In this document: positions 1 through 7,779 of the stretch, in pieces | Numbering within the stretch: position 1 is the first letter of the stretch | Layout: each line of letters begins with the position of its first letter | Made by a program: the position numbers and the translations under genes | The notes under the pieces: generated by a model | What the model was told of the DNA's origin: nothing | Databases searched by the model: none | What the model saw: the letters and a program-made list of their open reading frames with translations, nothing else | Assembly (NCBI GenBank): GCA_902497095.1 | Contig: CABVDD010000031.1 | Location: forward strand, 1-24,278 | Length of the DNA: 24,278 bases | Source of the DNA: an uncultured Faecalicoccus sp. | GTDB lineage: Bacteria > Bacillota_I > Bacilli_A > Erysipelotrichales > Erysipelotrichaceae | Reading direction: 5' to 3'

Positions 1-19
1 TTCGCTAAAGCTTAGGCGG

Positions 20-43
20 ACCCCTAGACTATCTAGGGGTTTT
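20..43 (+). terminator. Rho-independent terminator of a gene left of the window
   Basis: A perfect 9-bp stem (20-28 with 32-40) closes a 3-base loop and is followed by a short T run. No gene in the window ends here on the plus strand, so it probably ends a rightward gene lying before position 1. Confidence 0.6.
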
Positions 44-50
44 ACTAGCC

Positions 51-82
51 AAAAAGCACGAGTCATTCAATTTTGACTCGTG
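51..82 (-). terminator. Terminator of lgt
   Basis: A 9-bp perfect stem (57-65 with 74-82) carries the lgt stop codon in its loop. On the minus strand it is followed by five T (A at 51-55 on the plus strand). It faces the plus-strand terminator at 20-43. Confidence 0.75.
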
Positions 83-804
83 TCTTTTTGATTCTCATTT
101 TTTAAAATTTGGTACTTTTGTGCTAATACGATCCAAATACCTATAGATATCCATTGTGATGTTGATAAGATAAAAATTCCTCTTTGCTCATCACCACGCA
201 AAAACTCCAATAAAAACCGCCCGATGGAATACATACCAAAATAAGCATATAAACGATTTCCTTTATAAAAGTGAAGAAAAAGAAAAATAAAAAATTCCAT
301 ACCTGCTTCCATCAGTTGTACCGGGATACGATTTGTTTCCATTGGATCGGCATAAATAGAGTATGTAAAAATTCCAAAAACATCACTTTCTATTCCATAA
401 CAACAACCACTAAAAAAACATCCAATACGTGCCAATGAATGAAACAAAGGAATCATAGGAACTAATACATTAATTTGCGTGTAAAAATCCTTGTGAAACT
501 CCTGACAATATAAAAGACTTCCTACTACAGAACCTAATAAGCCACCATAAAACACAAAGCCAGAAGAAACAAATAAAAACCATTGGTCAATATGTTCCAA
601 AATTTCTAGTAATGAAACCAGAATATAAAGAAGTTTAGCTCCAATCAAAGCCCCGATTCCGGCATAGCACAAAAGATAGACGGACTGCTCTCTTTGTGCT
701 TTGGGAATACAAAGCCATCCATACAAAAGACAAGCACAAGCTCCACATACTGCGAAAAACGCATACGAAGAAATAACCAAAGATCCTAATTGAATTTGTG
801 CCAT
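67..804 (-). CDS. lgt: Prolipoprotein diacylglyceryl transferase (Lgt)
   Basis: Lgt moves a diacylglyceryl group from phosphatidylglycerol onto the lipobox Cys of prolipoproteins in the cytoplasmic membrane, the first step of lipoprotein maturation. The protein is strongly hydrophobic with several membrane helices. Family motifs seen are YGGLLG (Tyr where E. coli has the His of HGGLIG), ARIGCFFSGCCYG (the Cys-rich form of the Lgt signature), PVQLMEA and GRFLLEFLRGDE. I chose the ATG at 804 (245 aa) because its N-terminus begins just before the usual first helix. The reading frame extends upstream to a TTG at 849, but that lies inside the preceding gene and inside a good promoter (832-859). 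No Shine-Dalgarno is visible before 804. A lipoprotein, a likely Lgt substrate, is encoded 0.3 kb upstream. Family assignment is firm; the start is less so. Confidence 0.9.
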   Translation of the reverse strand: MAQIQLGSLVISSYAFFAVCGACACLLYGWLCIPKAQREQSVYLLCYAGIGALIGAKLLYILVSLLEILEHIDQWFLFVSSGFVFYGGLLGSVVGSLLYCQEFHKDFYTQINVLVPMIPLFHSLARIGCFFSGCCYGIESDVFGIFTYSIYADPMETNRIPVQLMEAGMEFFIFLFLHFYKGNRLYAYFGMYSIGRFLLEFLRGDEQRGIFILSTSQWISIGIWIVLAQKYQILKNENQKDTSQN

Positions 805-808
805 AGAC

Positions 809-831
809 AAAAAAAGAGCGCAATGGCTCTT
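809..831 (-). terminator. Terminator of the DUF4190-like gene
   Basis: The stem AAGAGC/GCTCTT (814-819 with 826-831) has a 6-base loop and is followed on the minus strand by seven T (A at 809-815 on plus). It overlaps the stop codon of the upstream gene and ends five bases before the lgt ATG. Confidence 0.65.
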
Positions 832-1111
832 ATTGTAAAGAAGCTCCAATGCTTGCCAAACCGCCTAAAAGGCAAGCACAGGCAACAAATCCCACAGCAC
901 ATAATACAGTTCCAATAATGGAGCAAACAAGACCGGCTGTTGCGATTCCTGTTGGATTTTCATTTCTAGCCTTTATCGAGAGAATAATACCTATTACTCC
1001 ACAAATTAAACCAAAAATTGCTCCATACGCACCAAAGAAAATTAATACAATGGATACGATTCCAAGTACCAATCCCGCAATCCCTTTTCCATTTGATGAT
1101 TGTTCATTCAT
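830..1111 (-). CDS. DUF4190-like small membrane protein
   Basis: A 93-residue protein with a short polar N-terminus (MNEQSSNGKG) and two long hydrophobic, Gly-rich segments separated by a charged loop (SIKARNENPTG). This matches the GLVLGIxSI...GIATAGLVxxIIG pattern of DUF4190-type proteins. The function of these is unknown; they are small integral membrane proteins often found near secreted or lipoprotein genes. The ATG at 1111 has AAGGAG nine bases upstream, so I reject the longer frame starting at 1207, which would overlap the lipoprotein gene. It is 17 bases downstream of the lipoprotein gene and probably co-transcribed with it. A terminator overlaps its stop codon. Confidence 0.7.
   Translation of the reverse strand: MNEQSSNGKGIAGLVLGIVSIVLIFFGAYGAIFGLICGVIGIILSIKARNENPTGIATAGLVCSIIGTVLCAVGFVACACLLGGLASIGASLQ
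832..859 (-). promoter_or_regulatory. Probable lgt promoter
   Basis: On the minus strand TTGGCA (859-854) is 16 bases from TACAAT (837-832). It lies in the 3' end of the upstream gene. The predicted transcript begins near 825, inside the upstream gene's terminator hairpin, which favours the ATG at 804 as the lgt start. Confidence 0.55.
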
Positions 1112-1128
1112 AATCGATTTCTCCTTTT

Positions 1129-1569
1129 CTACATCGCAGAGGACATATATGCATCCGTAATTTGTTGCGCGTACTGCATATAAACATCTTGTAATTGACT
1201 TGCCCAATCTTCATAAGTTTCATAAGCATCGCCATTTTTGTACATCAAATCTGCCATCTCTTGGATACCATCTGTTGAAATTTTGGCTAATTGTGAAATC
1301 TTGTCGTTTGATAGTTTTGCCATCTCATTGATATCTCCATTCAGAGCAGGATACTCATTATTATATTCTTGTACTAATTCTGGTGTTTTATCCTGAATTT
1401 GTTTTGAATAATCTGCCAAAATAGCTTCATAAGTTGTCGTCTCTTCTTTTACCTCTTCTACCTTTTTCTCATTAGCTGAACTATCTTCACTCGATGAGTC
1501 TGATGATCCACAAGCCGTAATGCCAAATACCATAACACCACAAAGTAATGCATATCCTAATTTCTTCAT
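1129..1569 (-). CDS. Small secreted lipoprotein of unknown function
   Basis: A 146-residue protein starting at ATG 1569, with a perfect AGGAGG seven bases upstream; a TTG two codons earlier is less likely. The N-terminus is a lipoprotein signal: MKK, a hydrophobic core, then the lipobox ITAC followed by GSSDSSSE. A Ser/Glu-rich flexible linker (about residues 22-45) leads into a mostly helical, acidic domain with many Gln, Asp and Tyr. I recognise no catalytic motif. The mature protein should be anchored outside the membrane through its lipidated Cys, a step catalysed by Lgt encoded two genes downstream. Its promoter carries a homopolymer spacer, so expression may switch on and off. Confidence 0.75.
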   Translation of the reverse strand: MKKLGYALLCGVMVFGITACGSSDSSSEDSSANEKKVEEVKEETTTYEAILADYSKQIQDKTPELVQEYNNEYPALNGDINEMAKLSNDKISQLAKISTDGIQEMADLMYKNGDAYETYEDWASQLQDVYMQYAQQITDAYMSSAM

Positions 1570-1587
1570 AATCAAACCTCCTTAGTT

Positions 1588-1619
1588 ATCTTACCCCCCC
1601 CCCGATTCAAATCTGTCAA
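1588..1619 (-). promoter_or_regulatory. Lipoprotein promoter with poly-G spacer
   Basis: On the minus strand a consensus TTGACA (1619-1614) and TAAGAT (1593-1588) are separated by 20 bases, ten of which are a run of G. The usual spacing is 17. TAAGAT is also the apparent -10 of azlC in this window. The predicted start is near 1581, right at the Shine-Dalgarno. Nothing else promoter-like lies between the upstream terminator and the gene. Confidence 0.55.
1594..1603. repeat. Homopolymer run of ten C (ten G on minus)
   Basis: Ten consecutive C on the plus strand, the only long G/C homopolymer I see in this AT-rich window. It sits exactly between the -35 and -10 boxes of the lipoprotein gene, where a length change by slippage would alter promoter spacing. 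Confidence 0.9.
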
Positions 1620-1629
1620 GTAAAGGGAA

Positions 1630-1673
1630 TAAAAAAACTTCTGCTTGCCTTTACTATACGCAATACAGAAGTT
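1630..1673 (-). terminator. Terminator of the broken kinase gene
   Basis: An 8-bp outer stem (1636-1643 with 1666-1673), with an inner TTGC/GCAA pairing, is followed on the minus strand by a T run (A at 1631-1637 on plus). It lies just after the kinase stop codon. Confidence 0.6.
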
Positions 1674-1679
1674 AAATTG

Positions 1680-2672
1680 TTATGCTGATGGCATCATATC
1701 AAAAAGCGATAAAATACCAATTCCAACAACCAAAAGGAGAAAATACACCAAGGATAGGATTGACCATCGGACTATTGGTGAATTATATTTTTTTACTTTA
1801 TGACGATTACATATTACAAATTCAAAAAGAGCTAAAACTAAGAAACATGATATCAAATACAAACTGTCATATTTAAAAGACGTATTTTTTCGTACATCAA
1901 TTGATAAAACGACACAAATACTAAAAAGCCATCCAATCCAGGAACCGATGATTCCTTTACGACTTCGATTATTGAAACCAGGAAATATCCATCCAGACTC
2001 TTGAAGCTCTGCTTTTAACTGCACTGTACTTTGAAATCGATCTTTAGGATCTATACTTAATGCTTTTTGAATCACCTTTTCATAACGTCCTTTTACCATA
2101 CCATCTAATCGTCCAGTTAAAAGAACCTGTAATAGTTTGCCACAGGAGTAAATATCACTTTGTACACTTGTCTGGGCAAAGCCAAAATGTTCAGGTGATG
2201 CATAGCCAACACTGCCTAGTAAAGTCGTATCTCTTGTTTTTAACGGATCGTAAAAACGAGCGATATCAAAATCAAATAAGATGACTTTCCCTTTCTTATA
2301 AAAAATATTTTCCGGTTTAATGTCACGATGGATAATAGGTGGATTTAATGTATGTAAACAAGTTAAAATATCGCAAAGCTAACATAAGATTTTCACTGCT
2401 TCTCTGGAATCAAATGGTAAAAGCTCATCCAATGTAGATGCCTGGATAAACTCTTCCTGAATAATCAACCATTCATCTTGAATCTGTACATCATAAATTT
2501 TTGGAATTCCTTCAATTTGTTTTTCCTGGAGTGTTTTATAAACAAAATAATCTCCTTGTTTTAATTTTCTTTGCACAAAAAAACTCTGATCTGTCTTTCT
2601 TTGCATTAAACAAATACATTTCTGCTCCGTTTCTTTCAGCGCGCTTACTTTTTTATACAATGAAGGTATCAT
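1680..2672 (-). pseudogene. Hanks-type Ser/Thr protein kinase, split by an in-frame TAG
   Basis: One continuous frame of 331 codons encodes a membrane-attached kinase but is interrupted after residue 97 by TAG (plus 2379-2381). No frameshift is present. Before the stop lies the N-lobe; after it, in the same frame, come the catalytic loop HRDIKPEN, the metal motif DFD (a variant of DFG), GYASPE, and SDIYSCGKLL. The last 110 or so residues hold three hydrophobic segments. CTT TGC GAT follows the stop, so a single C-to-T change in a Gln codon (CAG) would explain it. As it stands the N-lobe and catalytic core are on separate polypeptides, so activity is unlikely unless TAG is read through. No strong SD precedes ATG 2672 (AAGGA only 3-4 bases away). 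The divergent XRE-like gene is probably its partner. Confidence 0.8.
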
Positions 2673-2677
2673 TTTCC

Positions 2678-2706
2678 TTGCCTGACTCTGTTCCTTATTC
2701 TATCAT
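2678..2706 (+). promoter_or_regulatory. Promoter of the XRE-like regulator
   Basis: TTGCCT (2678-2683), a 17-base spacer and TATCAT (2701-2706). The box lies between the two divergent starts and overlaps the start region of the kinase gene, so binding here could affect both genes. Confidence 0.5.
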
Positions 2707-2726
2707 ATTTTTAAGAGGTAATGATT

Positions 2727-3134
2727 ATGATTTTGACAACACAATTACTAGAACTCCTTAACCAAAATATGCCTTTAGAAAACATTTTAGATCTTCTTCC
2801 AGATCTGGATTTTGTATCGTATTTAGAAGCTTGTTTAGAGAAAAAAGGGTTAAAAAAGAATGAAGTCATCGCCAAAACCAATATGCAGAAAAATTATGCA
2901 TATCAAATATGTAATGGCACAAAAAAAGGAAGCAAAGATAAGATCATACAGCTAGCCCTGGCAATGCAGCTTGATTTACATGACACCAACAATTTATTGT
3001 CATTAAGTGATAATGGTTTACTTTATGCGAAAGTAAAAAAAGATGCGATCTTGATTTATGCGCTTCAACATCATTACAATTTGTTTAAAACTAATGAATT
3101 GTTAATAGCACATGGATTTGATGCATTAGAATAA
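2727..3134 (+). CDS. XRE-like helix-turn-helix regulator beside the kinase
   Basis: A 135-residue protein; ATG 2727 is preferred to ATG 2721 because AAGAGG then sits eight bases upstream. Residues about 30-80 (LEKKGLKKNEVIAKTNMQKN, then AYQICNGTKKGSKDKIIQLA) read as a cro/C1-type HTH: a helix, a turn, a recognition helix, then a further helix. The C-terminal part (YAKVKKDAILIYALQHHYNLFKTNELLIAHGF) resembles the all-helical tail of small XRE proteins that in Bacillota sit next to Hanks-type kinases. It is transcribed divergently from the broken kinase gene with about 50 bases between starts. Its target is unknown; autoregulation and control by phosphorylation are inferences. Confidence 0.65.
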   Translation: MILTTQLLELLNQNMPLENILDLLPDLDFVSYLEACLEKKGLKKNEVIAKTNMQKNYAYQICNGTKKGSKDKIIQLALAMQLDLHDTNNLLSLSDNGLLYAKVKKDAILIYALQHHYNLFKTNELLIAHGFDALE

Positions 3135-3170
3135 AAAACGCCGAAATCCTTTTGGATTTCAGCATTTTTT
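3134..3170. terminator. Bidirectional terminator between XRE-like gene and dnaJ
   Basis: GAAATCC/GGATTTC stem (3143-3149 with 3154-3160), extended by GC pairs past one mismatch. It is flanked by an A run on the left and a T run on the right, so it serves both convergent genes. Confidence 0.8.
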
Positions 3171-4285
3171 TATTTAAATGAATTTTTAAAACGTTCAAAT
3201 GGACTTTCCTTTTGTCCTTTACGAAGTTGTTCATACAACTCACGCTCTTTTCGTGTCAGTTTCTTTGGAATTTCGATCATTACTTCTACAAATTCATCCC
3301 CAGTCTGACGAGATGTCTTGACACCCTTACCTTTTAAACGGAATTTCGTGTTTGGTTGTGTTCCTTCTGGAATTTTTAATTCCACATCTCCATAAACGGT
3401 CGGCACTTGAACATTTGTTCCAATCGTAGCATCTAAAGCACTGATTGGTACCTTGATATAAATATCATTACCTTCTCTTTTAAAAGTTGAATGTGGTTGA
3501 ACGATAATTTCAATATAGAGATCCCCATTCGGTCCTCCGTTAGATCCACGTTCTCCTTTTCCGGCAATACGAATTTGTTGACCAGTCGAAATACCAGCCG
3601 GAATCTTGATATCCAATTTTACACGTTTATGCTCATAGCCTTTACCATGACATTTATGACAAACATGCGTTACTTTCTTTCCTGTTCCATGACAATCCGG
3701 ACAGACAGATTGTTGTTGTATCACACCAAACATACTACGTTGTTGTGTCATGACATAACCGGAACCATGACAAGTTGGACACGTCTGTACATCTTCTGGA
3801 TGTTCCGCTCCACTACCATGGCAATGCGAACACTGTTCATCCACTTCCAATGTAATCGTTTCAGTCTTTCCAAAAATCGCATCCATAAAATCAATACGCA
3901 TCTGCATATAACGATCTTGTCCTTGGCGAGGCTGATTGGCATTTCTTCGGGAGGAACCTCCAAAGCCAAATCCAGAGCCGCCAAAGAAGGAACCGAAAAT
4001 ATCGTTTAAATCGCCAAAATCGCTGAATCCACCTTGGAATCCGCCTTGTCCAAAAGCACCATCCATGCCGGCATGTCCAAACTGATCATACGTAGCCCTT
4101 TTATCTTTATCACTCAGAACCTCATAGGCTTCATTAATTTCTTTAAACTTATCTTCAGCCCCCGGGTCCTTGTTTACATCTGGGTGATACTTCATGGCCA
4201 GTTTTCGATAGGCTTTTTTAATTTGGTCTTCTGTGGCATCTTTACTGACACCTAGTACTTCATAATAGTCTCTTTTTTCAGCCAT
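3170..4285 (-). CDS. dnaJ: Chaperone DnaJ (Hsp40)
   Basis: A 371-residue type I J-protein that delivers clients to DnaK and stimulates its ATPase. The J domain is at about residues 5-70 with HPD at 34-36. A Gly/Phe-rich linker follows (about 75-115). Then come four CxxCxGxG zinc-binding repeats (CSHCHGSG, CPTCHGSG, CPDCHGTG, CHKCHGKG) and the C-terminal client-binding domains. ATG 4285 has AGGAGG six bases upstream. It is the last gene of the hrcA-grpE-dnaK-dnaJ operon, about 50 bases after dnaK with a strong hairpin in the gap, and ends at a bidirectional terminator. Confidence 0.98.
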   Translation of the reverse strand: MAEKRDYYEVLGVSKDATEDQIKKAYRKLAMKYHPDVNKDPGAEDKFKEINEAYEVLSDKDKRATYDQFGHAGMDGAFGQGGFQGGFSDFGDLNDIFGSFFGGSGFGFGGSSRRNANQPRQGQDRYMQMRIDFMDAIFGKTETITLEVDEQCSHCHGSGAEHPEDVQTCPTCHGSGYVMTQQRSMFGVIQQQSVCPDCHGTGKKVTHVCHKCHGKGYEHKRVKLDIKIPAGISTGQQIRIAGKGERGSNGGPNGDLYIEIIVQPHSTFKREGNDIYIKVPISALDATIGTNVQVPTVYGDVELKIPEGTQPNTKFRLKGKGVKTSRQTGDEFVEVMIEIPKKLTRKERELYEQLRKGQKESPFERFKNSFK

Positions 4286-4307
4286 GTTTTCCCTCCTCTC
4301 TCATGAT

Positions 4308-4333
4308 AAAGTTCTAGCTGTTGCTAGAACTTT
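4308..4333 (-). other. Perfect hairpin in the dnaK-dnaJ gap
   Basis: An 11-bp perfect stem (4308-4318 with 4323-4333) closes a 4-base loop. The minus-strand sequence after it (ATCATGAGAG) has no T run, so it is not a normal terminator. It may protect or process the dnaK 3' end or lower dnaJ expression. Confidence 0.6.
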
Positions 4334-4338
4334 AAAAA

Positions 4339-6144
4339 TTAGTGTTTTTCCGTAAATTCACCATCTACAACATCATCATTTGTATGTGTTGTATTGTCTT
4401 GTGCCTGTTGGTTAGCCTGCTGCTGATACATCTGTTGACCAGCCATCTGTGCAGCTTTCTCCAAAGCTTCTAATTTTGTGCGGACATCATCCATGTTATT
4501 CTCATCCAAAGATTTCTGCAAGTCATCACGCAATTTTTTCGTTTCTTCTGCTTGTTTTGCATCAATTTTATCTTTTCCATCTTCTAACATGGCATCGATC
4601 TGTGCAATGAATCCTTCTGCACGGTTACGTAAATCAATTTCATCTTTACGTTTTTCATCTTCTGCTTTATGTTCTTCTGCTTCACGAACCATACGATCAA
4701 TTTCATCATCGCTTAATCCGCTTGAATTCTGAATAGTAATAGACTGTTCTTTACCAGTTCCTTTATCCTTAGCACTTACATGTACGATACCATTCGCATC
4801 AATATCGAAAGTTACTTCGATTTGTGGCACACCACGACGAGCTGGAGCAATACCTGTCAACTGGAAGTTTCCTAATTCTTTGTTGTCGGCAGCCATTGGA
4901 CGCTCACCTTGTAATACTTTGATATCTACTGCAGGCTGATTGTCAGCAGCTGTTGAGAAAATCTGTGATTTGCTTGTTGGAATAGTCGTATTACGAGGAA
5001 TCAATACTGTCATAACACCACCCATTGTTTCAATACCTAATGACAATGGTGTAACATCCAACAACAATACATCTTTAACATCACCAGAAATAACACCACC
5101 TTGGATAGCAGCACCCATGGCAACGGCTTCATCTGGGTTTACAGAATGGTTAGGATCTTTACCTAATGCCTTACGTACAGCTTCCTGTACAGCTGGGATA
5201 CGAGTTGATCCACCAACTAACAATACTTGGTCGATATCGCTCTTAGATAATTTAGCATCACGCAATGCATTTTCGATAGGAATCATTGTACGATCTACTA
5301 AAGATTTTGTCATTTCATCGAATTTTGCACGTGTTAATGTTGCTTCAAAGTGTAAAGGTCCGCTAGGTCCAGCTGAAATAAATGGCAAGCTGATCTGTGT
5401 CTGCATAACACCACTTAAATCCTTTTTAGCTTTTTCAGCAGCTTCTTTTAAACGCTGCAAAGCCATTGTATCTTGTTTCAAGTCAATTCCATTTTCTTTC
5501 TTGAAAGTATCAGCCATCCAATCAACCAATACATTATCAAAGTCATCTCCACCTAAGTGTGTATCACCATTTGTTGATAATACTTCAAAGGTACCGTCTG
5601 CCAAATCTAAGATACTAACATCGAAAGTTCCACCACCTAAGTCGTAAATCAAAACTTTCTGTTCTTTATCTGTCTTATCAATACCATAAGCCAAAGCAGC
5701 AGCTGTAGGTTCGTTGATGATTCGTTCTACTTCCAAACCAGCAATTTTTCCGGCATCTTTAGTCGCCTGACGTTGTGCATCGTTAAAGTATGCTGGTACT
5801 GTGATAACGGCTTTAGTAACAGGTTCTCCTAAGTAATCTTCTGCATAAGATTTCAAATACTGTAAAATCATTGCACTGATTTCTTGTGGTGTATACTCTT
5901 TACCTTCTGCTTCTACCTTTTGATTTGTTCCCATCAAACGTTTAATAGAAGAAATCGTATTTTTGTTTGTGACTGCCTGACGTTTTGCGGCATCCCCGAT
6001 AATACGTTCTCCGTTTTTAAATGCTACAACGCTTGGTGTAGTACGATTTCCTTCTGGATTCGGAATAACTTTTGAATCCTTTCCTTCCATGACAGCTACA
6101 CAGCTGTTTGTTGTTCCTAAGTCAATACCAATAATTTTTGCCAT
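4339..6144 (-). CDS. dnaK: Molecular chaperone DnaK (Hsp70)
   Basis: A 601-residue ATP-dependent cytosolic chaperone that folds and rescues proteins with DnaJ and GrpE. The ATPase domain fills about residues 1-360 with IGIDLGTTNS (phosphate 1), DLGGGTFDVS (phosphate 2) and LLVGGSTRIPAVQ (adenosine). The substrate-binding domain follows, then a helical lid and a Gln-rich, disordered C-terminus (MYQQQANQQAQD) ending in DDVVDGEF. Length is slightly short, typical of Gram-positive DnaK, which lacks a segment in the ATPase domain. ATG 6144 has AGGAGG eight bases upstream. It begins 14 bases after grpE with no promoter of its own visible. Confidence 0.99.
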   Translation of the reverse strand: MAKIIGIDLGTTNSCVAVMEGKDSKVIPNPEGNRTTPSVVAFKNGERIIGDAAKRQAVTNKNTISSIKRLMGTNQKVEAEGKEYTPQEISAMILQYLKSYAEDYLGEPVTKAVITVPAYFNDAQRQATKDAGKIAGLEVERIINEPTAAALAYGIDKTDKEQKVLIYDLGGGTFDVSILDLADGTFEVLSTNGDTHLGGDDFDNVLVDWMADTFKKENGIDLKQDTMALQRLKEAAEKAKKDLSGVMQTQISLPFISAGPSGPLHFEATLTRAKFDEMTKSLVDRTMIPIENALRDAKLSKSDIDQVLLVGGSTRIPAVQEAVRKALGKDPNHSVNPDEAVAMGAAIQGGVISGDVKDVLLLDVTPLSLGIETMGGVMTVLIPRNTTIPTSKSQIFSTAADNQPAVDIKVLQGERPMAADNKELGNFQLTGIAPARRGVPQIEVTFDIDANGIVHVSAKDKGTGKEQSITIQNSSGLSDDEIDRMVREAEEHKAEDEKRKDEIDLRNRAEGFIAQIDAMLEDGKDKIDAKQAEETKKLRDDLQKSLDENNMDDVRTKLEALEKAAQMAGQQMYQQQANQQAQDNTTHTNDDVVDGEFTEKH

Positions 6145-6158
6145 AGTCGATTCCTCCT

Positions 6159-6737
6159 TTACTCACTTACCTTCACTAAGGCAGGTCTTAATATACGATC
6201 TTTTAACATATAACCTTTCTGCATCACTTCGATGACCATTCCAGGTTCTACCCCTTCTTTGGCTTCCTGCATCAAAGCCTGCATCGTATTGTGATCAAAA
6301 GGCTGTCCCATTGCTTCGATTTCCTTGATTCCTTCATTTGTCAATACATTGATCAACTGTTGATGAATCATCTCAAATCCTTTGACATAATTTAAAACTT
6401 CTTCATTTTCACTTTGAACCATCAAAGCACGTTCCATACCATCTAATATTGGAAGAAGTTCTAAGCCAGCCTGCTGGAAACGATATTTCTTAGTCATATC
6501 CGCTTCATTCTGCAGACGTTTTTTCATGTTTTCTGTATCTGCATAGGCGCGGGCCACATCATTTTTTGCCTTTGCCAATTCCTCTTTCAGATTTTCAATC
6601 TCTGCTTCTAAAGGATTGGCTTCTTCAACGTCCGTATCCTTTTTATCTGTGGACGTTTCTTCCATTTCAGTTTGTTCTTTTTTCTCTTCTTGTTCTTCTA
6701 TTTCCTTCTTATTCTTTTTCTTGTTTTTTTCGCTCAT
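6159..6737 (-). CDS. grpE: Nucleotide exchange factor GrpE
   Basis: A 192-residue co-chaperone that releases ADP from DnaK. The N-terminus is a Lys/Glu-rich disordered region (about 1-45), followed by a long coiled coil (EIENLKEELAKAKNDVARAYADTENMKKR) and the compact C-terminal beta domain. That domain carries the family signature region VLTNEGIKEIEAMGQPFDHNTMQAL. I take ATG 6737 as the start, because AGGAGG lies 11 bases upstream and the MSEKNKKK start is natural. A further ATG at 6770 lies upstream of that SD. The gene overlaps the end of hrcA by 29 bases, which implies translational coupling. Confidence 0.95.
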   Translation of the reverse strand: MSEKNKKKNKKEIEEQEEKKEQTEMEETSTDKKDTDVEEANPLEAEIENLKEELAKAKNDVARAYADTENMKKRLQNEADMTKKYRFQQAGLELLPILDGMERALMVQSENEEVLNYVKGFEMIHQQLINVLTNEGIKEIEAMGQPFDHNTMQALMQEAKEGVEPGMVIEVMQKGYMLKDRILRPALVKVSE

Positions 6738-7764
6738 CGTTATTTCCGCCTCCTTTATGGGCAAAGACATCTTCGATCACGCTCGACATGTAATCCATCA
6801 ATGCAACTACTTTAGAATATTGCATTCGATTAGGACCAACAACCATCAATTGTCCTTCTTCATCATTGTTGTAATGAAATTTGGTTGTGACAACCGAACA
6901 ATCTCCAATTTGTAATAGCTCATTTCGTTGATCAATTTGAATGGCTACATTATCTTCCTGATCGGTCCATTGATGAAACAGATTGGAATTTTCCAATACT
7001 GCCATCAGCTGTTTTAATTTGTTGAGATCGCTAAATTCAGGCTGATACAACATGTTGCTGCGGCCAGAAACTTTAACTTTTTCAGTCGCAAACCGCATAA
7101 ACGCTGTGACAAATGCTTCAAATAAGACCTCGTGGCGAACCACTTTAGCTGCCATCAAAGGCTCAATTTCTTTCATCTTATCGACAACATCACTGATTGG
7201 TGTACCTACTAACTGATCATTCAACAAATCTGTACATGTTTTGATATCTTGTACCGAAACTTCTGTACCAAAATCAAAAACTTTGTTTTCTGTATGACCT
7301 TGATCAGTAACGATAATTCCTACTGCGCTCGTATCACTGATAGGTATCAGTTGAACATGTTGCAGTTTTTGCGACCGGCTATCCGGTCCAAGAACGATAC
7401 TGGTCAAGTTTGTCATATGACTTAAGATATCACAACTCTTTTCAACCACTTCATCTAATGAATAGTGACGTTGAGAAAATACTTCCTGCAAAGAGTTTTT
7501 TACCTTGGCATCCAAATTTGTTTCCATGAGATGCTCAACATAGTACCGATATCCTTTTTGACTGGGAACACGGCCACTGGATGTATGTGTCTTTTCCAAT
7601 AATCCAGCTTTCTCCAAAGTTGCCATCTCGTTACGTATGGTAGCCGATGATACCGGAAAATCCAACAGCTGCATCAAAGTCTTTGATCCAACCGGCTCGG
7701 CACATCGAGTAAACTCATCTACTATCGTTTTAAAGATGATTTTTTGACGCTGAGTCAGTTCCAT
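6709..7764 (-). CDS. hrcA: Heat-inducible repressor HrcA
   Basis: A 351-residue repressor that binds CIRCE and shuts off class I heat-shock genes; in the known family GroEL helps keep it active. The N-terminal winged HTH (about 1-80) contains MELTQRQKIIFKTIVDEF, GSKTLM, SSATIRNEMATLEKAGLLEKTHTSSGRVPS. The central and C-terminal dimerisation domains follow (LIPISDTSAVGIIVTDQGH, then VGPNRMQYSKVVALMDYMS). ATG 7764 has AAGGAG eight bases upstream; a TTG two codons earlier would be only two bases from the SD. It is the first gene of the operon and overlaps grpE. Two CIRCE-like elements cover its promoter, so autoregulation is expected. Confidence 0.97.
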   Translation of the reverse strand: MELTQRQKIIFKTIVDEFTRCAEPVGSKTLMQLLDFPVSSATIRNEMATLEKAGLLEKTHTSSGRVPSQKGYRYYVEHLMETNLDAKVKNSLQEVFSQRHYSLDEVVEKSCDILSHMTNLTSIVLGPDSRSQKLQHVQLIPISDTSAVGIIVTDQGHTENKVFDFGTEVSVQDIKTCTDLLNDQLVGTPISDVVDKMKEIEPLMAAKVVRHEVLFEAFVTAFMRFATEKVKVSGRSNMLYQPEFSDLNKLKQLMAVLENSNLFHQWTDQEDNVAIQIDQRNELLQIGDCSVVTTKFHYNNDEEGQLMVVGPNRMQYSKVVALMDYMSSVIEDVFAHKGGGNNDERKKQEKE

Positions 7765-7779
7765 ATCCAAGACTCCTTT

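Noticed and set aside
849..1160. Plus-strand frame opposite the DUF4190-like gene
   Set aside because: Antisense shadow of a better gene with a clear ribosome site; no family resemblance.
4940..5647. Long plus-strand frame inside dnaK
   Set aside because: Antisense shadow of a highly conserved gene; composition is that of reversed dnaK codons.
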